Positions 1 through 4,016 of a stretch of 5,399 nt of DNA are shown here, in pieces. Both the position numbers and the translations under genes were made by a program. Below the pieces are notes generated by a model, which did not search any database, was not told the DNA's origin, and saw only the letters and a program-made list of their open reading frames with translations. This DNA comes from Thalassospiraceae bacterium (GTDB lineage Bacteria; Pseudomonadota; Alphaproteobacteria; Rhodospirillales; Magnetovibrionaceae), in NCBI GenBank assembly GCA_030637845.1, contig DAOWFT010000070.1:1-5399 (forward strand), written 5' to 3'. Numbering within the stretch: the stretch's first letter is position 1; the number at the start of each line of letters is the position of its first letter.

Positions 1-97
1 CCTTAGCATGGGGATGAGCGCTGATTATGAGACCGCAATTCATTTTGGCGCAACTCACGTGCGTGTTGGCACCGCCATATTCGGCGCCCGCAAATAA
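1..97 (+). CDS. yggS: YggS/PLPBP-family pyridoxal phosphate homeostasis protein, C-terminal fragment
   Basis: This is the end of a reading frame that enters from the left edge. The first full codon is at base 2, and 31 codons are followed by TAA at 95-97. The peptide contains 'LSMGMS' and 'THVRVGTAIFGAR', the hallmark C-terminus of the YggS/PROSC (PLPBP) family. In known structures of this family these segments form the end of the alanine-racemase-like barrel and help bind the phosphate of pyridoxal 5'-phosphate. Family members are cytoplasmic single-domain PLP carriers of about 220-240 residues, with no established catalytic activity, that affect vitamin B6 and amino/keto acid balance. About 85% of the gene, including the PLP-binding lysine, lies outside the window. 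It converges on the hypothetical gene on the other strand, with only 19 bp between the two stop codons. The motif match is very specific; only the short length limits confidence. Confidence 0.88.
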   Translation, partial: LSMGMSADYETAIHFGATHVRVGTAIFGARK

Positions 98-98
98 T

Positions 99-117
99 TT
101 TATAAATCTTTATAAAT
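99..117. repeat. Two adjacent copies of TTTATAAAT between convergent stop codons
   Basis: TTTATAAAT occurs at 99-107 and again at 109-117, separated by one base. The core TTTATAAA is its own reverse complement, so this is a pair of 8-bp palindromes spaced 10 bp (about one helical turn) apart. It fills nearly the whole 19-bp gap between the yggS stop and the stop of the opposing hypothetical gene; the last T is part of the latter's TAA. Its function is unknown. It could be a weak transcription-end signal on both strands, a protein-binding site, or chance in AT-rich spacer DNA. Confidence 0.6.
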
Positions 118-764
118 TATGCGGCGCTGTCATCAGCCGCGCGGTTGCCCTGCTGGTTATTTTGATTGTTGGCGCTGTCGTATTTATCGGTAACACCCAT
201 GATTGCCGATTGGGTCCAGATGTTGGATGAATATTCAACGCTGCTTTGTGTTGCACCAAAGCCGGGGCGTTGCCTAATCCCGGCGTCGCTAAGAACGCTT
301 GCATCGTCTTGCGCCCGGTGTTCAACCGAACCGACCAGTGCGTCAATTCCCACCGGCCCCACCGGCCCTTCAGATTCATCGCCCGCAACATTTGTGCTTT
401 CATCATCGTTTACGCTACTCAACAAAGCCATTGCGTGCTCGGCTGGGCTTTTGCCGGTTAATATTTCAATGAAGCTGCTGGCAGCACCAACACCCAGACC
501 AACCGGGCCACCGAACAAAAAGCCCCCGGCCATGGATGAAAGCGGATTAATGTCGTCACCAGTGGCTGCGCGATAAATATTTGAAACGCCGGGAATGTGT
601 TGTAGCGGGTTAACCGCATCGAGGGCGACACCAAACAGGCCGCCACCGTCGCTAGCTCCTTCTGCCTGACGCGCTTGCTTGCCGGCATCAATGCGGGCCC
701 GAACCTCGGCAGCGATCTTTTCTGCCTGATTGTCCCTGCTAACCTCTAAAACATTTATGGCCAT
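117..764 (-). CDS. Conserved hypothetical protein with a glycine-rich central segment (215 aa)
   Basis: The function is not recognised. The 215-residue product starts with 'MAINVLEVSR', followed by a charged, probably helical stretch (about 10-35, rich in A, E, R and K). Residues 41-110 look like the conserved core: 'NPLQHIPGVSNIYRA' at 52-66, 'TGDDINPLSSMAGG' at 68-81, and the small-residue stretch 'GGFLFGGPVGLGVGAASS' at 80-97. That last segment is hydrophobic enough for membrane contact but glycine-rich for a classical helix. The rest (about 115-215) is acidic, contains 'GPVGPVG' and ends in an Asn/Gln-rich tail, suggesting disorder. No signal peptide is evident. The IPGVSxIYRAxTGD pattern resembles unannotated alphaproteobacterial proteins I have seen; that is recall, not a search. 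The ATG at 764 is the only good start; GGGA lies about 10 bases upstream. The gene is read alone, away from ribA by 253 bp, and converges on yggS. Confidence 0.8.
   Translation of the reverse strand: MAINVLEVSRDNQAEKIAAEVRARIDAGKQARQAEGASDGGGLFGVALDAVNPLQHIPGVSNIYRAATGDDINPLSSMAGGFLFGGPVGLGVGAASSFIEILTGKSPAEHAMALLSSVNDDESTNVAGDESEGPVGPVGIDALVGSVEHRAQDDASVLSDAGIRQRPGFGATQSSVEYSSNIWTQSAIMGVTDKYDSANNQNNQQGNRAADDSAA
121..140 (-). other. GC-rich hairpin at the 3' end of the hypothetical gene
   Basis: GCGGC at 121-125 and GCCGC at 136-140 form an inverted repeat just inside the coding end of the hypothetical gene. On the minus strand an alternative stem GCTG/CAGC also fits. It is followed by AT-rich sequence (ATAATTTATAAAG) and not by a clean T run, so it is at best an imperfect intrinsic terminator for the minus-strand transcript. 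Confidence 0.3.
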
Positions 765-793
765 TAACGACTAATCCCATTCACAAACTTTAT

Positions 794-827
794 GCCCCAT
801 AGCCCATATTTCGGGGGCTTTAGGGGG
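794..827 (-). other. Hairpin in the presumed 5' leader of the hypothetical gene
   Basis: Reading the minus strand, a CCCCC run (827-823) and AGCCC (819-815) can pair with GGGCT (805-801) and GGGG (798-795). The loop is nine bases (814-806) and a small internal loop (TAA against AT) separates the two helices, giving nine paired bases, eight of them G-C. It ends about 30 bases before the ATG at 764, so it would lie in the mRNA leader if transcription starts upstream of it. It matches no riboswitch family I know, and whether it is transcribed is unproven. Confidence 0.4.
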
Positions 828-836
828 TTTCCTGCC

Positions 837-878
837 ATATATAATGCAATAGCAATGCCAAAAGGCTTTTTTATATAT
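837..878. repeat. AT-rich inverted repeat upstream of the hypothetical gene
   Basis: ATATATAA at 837-844 is matched in inverted orientation by TTATATAT at 871-878, with a 26-base spacer. This is the most AT-rich part of the spacer between ribA and the hypothetical gene, on the upstream side of the latter, so it probably carries that gene's promoter. On the minus strand a TTGGCA (861-856) lies 14 bp before a TATATG (841-836), a spacing too short for a good sigma-70 promoter. I therefore record the repeat and not a defined promoter. Confidence 0.4.
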
Positions 879-925
879 ATTTCAATGGGTTATGTGGGGG
901 TTATTTAGCGTTGCGTTATCGAAAT

Positions 926-992
926 AATTAAAAACAGGGCAATTTATGCCGTTTTTTAAACGATTTCGCCGGGGCAGGGGGGAGAAATTGCC
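926..992 (-). terminator. Candidate ribA transcription terminator or structured 3' UTR
   Basis: Reading the minus strand downstream of the ribA stop, GGCAATTT (992-985) is followed, after 39 bases, by the exact complement AAATTGCC (945-938), then CTG and a run of five T and AATTATTT (to about 922). Smaller stems nest inside: TGCC (976-973) with GGCA (950-947), and CGTTT/AAACG at 950-962, which competes for base 950. The position 25 bases past ribA and the T run fit a Rho-independent terminator, but the large branched loop is atypical. It could instead be a 3'-UTR fold followed by another termination mode. Confidence 0.4.
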
Positions 993-1017
993 GGGTCTCC
1001 AATGGAATTGGGGCTCA

Positions 1018-2208
1018 CTAGAACAGGTGCCCGCCCTTGGCTTTTTTTACCTCGAGGTAGCGCTCGTTGTGTTTATTGGCGGGGAACGCATGGGTGACGC
1101 GCTCAACCACGTCTATGCCAAATGTGGAAAGGGCATCCACCTTGTGCGGGTTATTGGTGAGCAACTTGATTTTTTCTAGGCCTAAATCTTTCAACATTTG
1201 TGCCGCCGGCAGGTAAACCCGCTCATCGGCATCAAAGCCAAGTTCTTCGTTGGCATCTAGCGTATCAAGCCCGCCGTCCTGCAGGGTGTATGCGCGCAGC
1301 TTATTAACCAGACCAATGCCACGGCCCTCTTGTGCAAGGTACAAAAGAACCCCTTCGCCCGCTTTGCCGATTGCAGAAATTGCACCACGCAATTGATCGC
1401 CGCAATCGCAACGAAGTGAGCCCAAAAGGTCGCCGGTAAAACATTCTGAATGCAGCCTTACCAATGCGGGCTTTCCGCCCACCCCCGGTTCGCCAATAAC
1501 TATGGCCAGGTGTTCGACCCCACCGTCCTGTGGCCGATAGGCAATTACCCGTGCGTTTTCGGCACCCTCCAGCGGAACAGCGGCATCGCTTACGCGCTTT
1601 AATGTGCGTGCGGTTGTGCGTTCGTGTTGAAACACATCGCCGCCGTCAACCAGCTGAATATCATGCCGGGCCGCCCATCCGGCGGTATCAAATGTGGAGC
1701 TTTCGGAAATGGAAACAACCACCGTTGCCGGTAGCAGGCGGGCCATTTTTGCCAGGCCCACCGCCGCCGCTTCCCCGCCATAACGGGCGCACGCCCGGAC
1801 TGTGGCACCAATGGCATCGTCCGCTGCGGGTTCAAGTATGGGGTCGGTCAGGCGCGCCAATTGTTCGGCCAGTTTTGCGATGTCGGGTTTATTTTCAAAT
1901 GAAATCGCCAGCACCGAATGTTCATCGCCCAGTGCGTCACCCCCAAGGCCAAGCCGTATTGCTCGCCTGCGGGTAATTGCCAGCTCAACTTTTATTTCAT
2001 CATTGGTAGTGGTGGCCGTATCAATCAGGCCTTCAAGCAAGTGGGGGGTAAGCGCCTCGGCGGCCAATGCCAGCATTGCCGCACCGTCACCGGCGGTTAT
2101 GACAACCGGGCGTCCGCGTCTTAGCTCATGAATGGCGCGATCCACCGCCAACAACGAAACGTTGCTGCGGCTCGCCGGTGCCCAATTGTTATCCTTGCGT
2201 TGCGTCAT
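1018..2208 (-). CDS. ribA: GTP cyclohydrolase II with a degenerate N-terminal RibB-like domain
   Basis: This enzyme opens GTP to 2,5-diamino-6-ribosylamino-4(3H)-pyrimidinone 5'-phosphate, releasing formate and pyrophosphate, the first committed step of riboflavin (FMN/FAD) synthesis in the cytoplasm. Numbering from the ATG at 2208 (396 aa), the C-terminal half (about 205-396) is a complete GTP cyclohydrolase II: 'RLHSECFTGD', zinc ligands Cys256, Cys267 and Cys269 in 'SECFTGDLLGSLRCDCGD', 'EGRGIGLVNK', the catalytic Asp/Arg pair in 'DADER' (328, 330), 'LTNNPHKVDAL' and the end 'HNERYL..K...GHLF'. The first half starts like DHBP synthase (RibB), 'VDRAIHELRRGRPVVI', but the acidic catalytic motif of RibB (DDEDRENEGD) is replaced by 'TAGDGAAMLAL', so DHBP synthase activity is unlikely. 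In length it resembles a fused RibBA. An upstream TTG at 2229 would add seven residues; the ATG is preferred, with GGA four bases upstream. No other riboflavin gene is in view. Confidence 0.95.
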   Translation of the reverse strand: MTQRKDNNWAPASRSNVSLLAVDRAIHELRRGRPVVITAGDGAAMLALAAEALTPHLLEGLIDTATTTNDEIKVELAITRRRAIRLGLGGDALGDEHSVLAISFENKPDIAKLAEQLARLTDPILEPAADDAIGATVRACARYGGEAAAVGLAKMARLLPATVVVSISESSTFDTAGWAARHDIQLVDGGDVFQHERTTARTLKRVSDAAVPLEGAENARVIAYRPQDGGVEHLAIVIGEPGVGGKPALVRLHSECFTGDLLGSLRCDCGDQLRGAISAIGKAGEGVLLYLAQEGRGIGLVNKLRAYTLQDGGLDTLDANEELGFDADERVYLPAAQMLKDLGLEKIKLLTNNPHKVDALSTFGIDVVERVTHAFPANKHNERYLEVKKAKGGHLF

Positions 2209-2368
2209 TTGTCCAAATCTCGCCCACAATGGCCGTCAATATGTAAATTATGTCAGAAGCCGCACATTACTCTGCCCGGAGGTAATCAGTATAGCTATTT
2301 TGTGCTATGTTACATTATAGTAGTTACGGGCGCGGATTGGTTAAAAAAACAAGGCTAAATGGTGGGTA
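2209..2368. promoter_or_regulatory. Divergent promoter region between ribA and the response regulator
   Basis: This 160-bp spacer must hold the promoters of both divergent genes. The AT-rich centre (2287-2326) contains a perfect minus-strand TATAAT (2319-2314), a candidate -10 for ribA about 105 bp before its ATG, and an overlapping plus-strand TATAGT (2316-2321), a candidate -10 for the regulator. Neither has a convincing -35 at 16-18 bp. Two small palindromes lie alongside: ATAGCTAT (2291-2298) and ATGT-T-ACAT (2307-2315). They could be regulator binding sites, perhaps for autoregulation, but this is inference. The regulator's ATG at 2369 follows GGTGGG by only two bases, a weak ribosome site. 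Confidence 0.4.
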
Positions 2369-3070
2369 ATGGCAAACAGCAAGCGCGTTCTGGTTATTGA
2401 TGATGATGATTTCATGCGCTCCATGCTGGTGGAGCGACTGCCCGAGCTGGAGGGCTATGCCTGTGTTGGCGCGGCCACCGGCAACGAGGGCATTAAGCTA
2501 GGCGCCGAAGAATATTTCGATCTGGTTTTGCTCGACGTGCGCCTGCCCGACATAAGCGGGATCGAGGTTTGTAAGGCATTGCGCGCTCAGGGTTTGCTGG
2601 CACCCATTGTAATGCTTACCGCCGCCGACGATGAAACAGATACCATCACCGGGCTTGATGCCGGCGCAACCGATTACATTACAAAACCGTTCAAGTTAGG
2701 CGTGCTGTTGGCCAGATTGCGCGCCCACATTCGTCAATTTGAAATGAGCGACGAAGCCATGTTGCATATTGGGCCGTTTGGTTTTCAGCCCGGGCAACGC
2801 ACACTAATCGAAATCGGATCCGAGCCCGGAAGCGAAAGAACCGTTCGCCTTACGGATAAGGAATCACAAATACTGAAATTTCTTTATCTCCAAGGCGGAC
2901 AGCCGGTTAGCCGCAAGGATCTGTTGGGCGAGGTCTGGGGCTACAACGCACAGGTTACCACCCATACACTTGAGACCCACGTTTATCGCCTGAGACAAAA
3001 AATTGAACGCGACCCGACCAATGCAGAAATATTGCTAACCGATCGGGGCGGCTATCGGCTTGCCACCTAA
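2369..3070 (+). CDS. OmpR/PhoB-family two-component response regulator
   Basis: The product is a 233-residue cytoplasmic DNA-binding response regulator of normal family length. The receiver domain (about 5-122) has the acidic cluster Asp11-Asp13 in 'VLVIDDDDF', the phosphoacceptor Asp56 in 'LLDVRLPD', switch Thr84 in 'MLTA', Tyr103 and the conserved Lys106 in 'TKPF', so it should be phosphorylatable. After a short linker, residues about 130-231 form a winged-helix DNA-binding domain, with 'LTDKESQIL' before the first helices, the recognition-helix region 'TLETHVYRLRQKI' (200-212) and the wing 'LLTDRGGYRL' (222-231). No histidine kinase is adjacent, so its partner lies elsewhere and its targets are unknown. 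It is divergent from ribA and convergent with lolA, forming a one-gene transcript that ends at the terminator at 3107-3140. I cannot assign it to a named regulator; the sequence does not show CtrA-type specificity. Confidence 0.93.
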   Translation: MANSKRVLVIDDDDFMRSMLVERLPELEGYACVGAATGNEGIKLGAEEYFDLVLLDVRLPDISGIEVCKALRAQGLLAPIVMLTAADDETDTITGLDAGATDYITKPFKLGVLLARLRAHIRQFEMSDEAMLHIGPFGFQPGQRTLIEIGSEPGSERTVRLTDKESQILKFLYLQGGQPVSRKDLLGEVWGYNAQVTTHTLETHVYRLRQKIERDPTNAEILLTDRGGYRLAT

Positions 3071-3091
3071 AAATTGGCCATCTAAAAATTA
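3062..3091 (+). repeat. 15-bp tandem duplication covering the response-regulator stop codon
   Basis: GCCACCTAAAAATTG (3062-3076) is followed directly by GCCATCTAAAAATTA (3077-3091), identical at 13 of 15 positions. The first unit contains the final Ala-Thr codons and the TAA stop of the regulator. Because the unit is five codons long, the second copy carries another in-frame TAA (3083-3085), so the duplication gives a backup stop without changing the protein. Confidence 0.7.
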
Positions 3092-3106
3092 ATAAGCAGA
3101 AAAAAG

Positions 3107-3140
3107 AAAACCCGGCCTTGGGGAGGACCGGGTTTTTTTT
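3107..3140. terminator. Strong intrinsic terminator, probably bidirectional
   Basis: AAAACCCGG (3107-3115) and CCGGGTTTT (3128-3136) form a perfect 9-bp stem around a 12-base loop, in which CC/GG can add two further pairs with a bulge. On the plus strand the stem runs into T133-style tract 3133-3140 (eight T), ending the response-regulator transcript 37 bases after its stop. On the minus strand the A-rich left side (3101-3110) becomes a T-rich tail (TTTTCTTTTTT), so it can also end transcripts arriving from lolA. Convergent gene order fits this double use. Confidence 0.9.
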
Positions 3141-3223
3141 AGTCATTCCCTTGTGGGAAAATTCGCCGGACTTGATGGGGGGGACCGCCGGCGAATATGG
3201 GCTCTTTCCTTTGCGGAAGGCCC
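3107..3223 (-). ncRNA. Candidate small RNA or structured lolA 3' UTR: three hairpins before the terminator
   Basis: Between the response regulator and lolA the DNA holds three consecutive inverted repeats. In minus-strand order they are: GGGCCTTCC.../...GGAAAGAGCCC (3223-3199); ATTCGCCGG (3196-3188) with CCGGCGAAT (3169-3161), a perfect 9-bp stem around an 18-base loop containing a run of seven C; and TTCCC/GGGAA with a four-base loop (3159-3146). The terminator at 3140-3107 follows, with a CCTCCCC loop. C-rich loops of this kind can pair with ribosome-binding sites, as described for some alphaproteobacterial small RNAs; applying that here is inference. No tRNA, tmRNA, 6S or SRP RNA signature was seen. 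It may be a processed lolA 3' UTR, since no convincing separate promoter is visible, and the opposite strand cannot be excluded. Confidence 0.4.
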
Positions 3224-3325
3224 GTTAATTAATAGATGGTGATAGGGCTGGGGCAGTTCAACCCCCGAAGGTAATTTACAGGCGTAAAATAAAAACCCTA
3301 CAAAAAATCATGACTTATTGTGCGT

Positions 3326-3335
3326 TGATTAATCA
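3326..3335. repeat. Perfect 10-bp palindrome TGATTAATCA just past the lolA stop
   Basis: TGATTAATCA reads the same on both strands and lies three bases beyond the lolA stop codon. The rest of 3224-3338 is AT-rich noncoding DNA (with TTAATTAA at 3225-3232) and shows no ORF of note. The function of the palindrome is unknown; it may be chance. Confidence 0.4.
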
Positions 3336-3338
3336 GTA

Positions 3339-4016
3339 TTATTTTGCAAAAGTCCGCTGTTCGACCTTGAATAATTTTTCATCAATCGGGCCGCCAAAGC
3401 TGGGCTCGAGCAGTGAGACGGTAGTGGCGATGCCCTGAGCGTCAATAATCATCCATTTTATAAGGGCCATGTTTGATGCGTTAAAAACCATTGTAAGCGA
3501 GCCTTCGGCCGGGTCCTCTTTGCGGACTACGGTAATGCGAACCGTGCCGTCATTGTGCTCGAAATCGGTCAACAATACATCCGGGCCGAAAAAATCTACC
3601 CTACCGCCTAGCAATATAGATGCCGGTGTGGCGTCAAAGGCGATGTAGCTGAGTTGATCAAGAACATCATCTTTGAACAAAACAGTTCTGCCGTCAGATA
3701 CGATGACAACCTCTAGCGGTGGATCATAATCAAAGCGCATGCGCCCCGGCACCGATATCCATAACTCACCACGGGCAAACCCGCCCCTGCTTGTGACTTG
3801 AATGAACTTCGCCTTAAGCGTGGTCATCTTGTTAAGATAGTTTTGTGCTTTTTTTACTTTTGCAACTTGGGCAGCGTTCAAGCCAAAGGAATCTTTTGCT
3901 GCAACCGTATCCGGTAACAACAAAACAAAACCGACAAAAAATAATGCCAGTTTAATGCCAAGTTTAAAAAATATGTTTTTCAATATTTGCTTAGGATGCT
4001 TGTGCGCTAACGTCAC
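3339..4016 (-). CDS. lolA: Outer-membrane lipoprotein carrier protein LolA
   Basis: LolA is the periplasmic chaperone that takes lipoproteins released by the LolCDE transporter and delivers them to the outer membrane. The 225-residue precursor has a basic N-region (with Lys6, Lys9, Lys14, Lys18 and Lys22), a hydrophobic stretch at about 23-35 ('LALFFVGFVLLLP') and a likely signal-peptidase I site after 'TVAA' (Ala40). The mature part follows the LolA pattern: a first helix ending in 'YLNKMTTLKAKFIQ' (60-73), then beta-strand segments 'GELWISVPGRMRFDYDPP' (83-100) and 'VVIVSDGRTVLF' (103-114), the mid-region 'LSYIAFDATPASILL' (122-136), and the C-terminal strands around 'NMALIKWMIIDAQG' (182-195). 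The start is GTG at 4016, backed by AGAGG nine bases upstream inside ftsK; no nearby ATG fits. It overlaps ftsK by 26 bp, so the two are probably co-transcribed and translationally coupled. The ftsK-lolA order is common in alphaproteobacteria. Confidence 0.92.
   Translation of the reverse strand: MTLAHKHPKQILKNIFFKLGIKLALFFVGFVLLLPDTVAAKDSFGLNAAQVAKVKKAQNYLNKMTTLKAKFIQVTSRGGFARGELWISVPGRMRFDYDPPLEVVIVSDGRTVLFKDDVLDQLSYIAFDATPASILLGGRVDFFGPDVLLTDFEHNDGTVRITVVRKEDPAEGSLTMVFNASNMALIKWMIIDAQGIATTVSLLEPSFGGPIDEKLFKVEQRTFAK

Noticed and set aside
27..230. Plus-strand 67-codon ORF overlapping the end of yggS
   Set aside because: It overlaps the recognised yggS C-terminus in another frame and the hypothetical gene on the other strand, and its product looks like nothing known.
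166..576. Plus-strand ORF of 136 codons opposite the hypothetical gene
   Set aside because: The minus-strand frame is longer, has a family-like core and fits the leader; the plus-strand product is a serine/proline-rich shadow without a ribosome site.
856..876. GCC-AAAA-GGC followed by T6 on the plus strand as a terminator
   Set aside because: The stem is only three base pairs and no plus-strand gene precedes it.
946..1179. Plus-strand 77-codon ORF across the ribA 3' end
   Set aside because: Most of it is antisense to the conserved C-terminus of RibA, and the first part coincides with the inverted repeat after ribA.
1530..1976. Plus-strand ORF of 148 codons inside ribA
   Set aside because: It lies antisense to an intact, motif-complete ribA, its translation is proline/arginine-rich shadow sequence and no family is recognisable.
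2209..2229. Seven-residue N-terminal extension of RibA from a TTG at 2229
   Set aside because: TTG is a rare start and no ribosome site precedes it, while the ATG at 2208 has GGA at a usable distance. The extra residues are not part of any recognised domain.
2209..2310. FMN riboswitch in the ribA leader
   Set aside because: A fragment (CCGGGCAGAGT on the minus strand) superficially resembles the start of the RFN element, but the other conserved blocks are absent and the leader is too short for the full fold.
2340..2361. CtrA-type binding site (TTAA-N7-TTAA) upstream of the response regulator
   Set aside because: Only one TTAA half-site is present (2341-2344); the second is missing at the required spacing.
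3245..3270. tRNA T-arm look-alike (GGGGCAGTTCAACCCC)
   Set aside because: The GTTCAA is present but the stem and loop lengths do not fit a T-arm, and there is no acceptor, D or anticodon arm around it.
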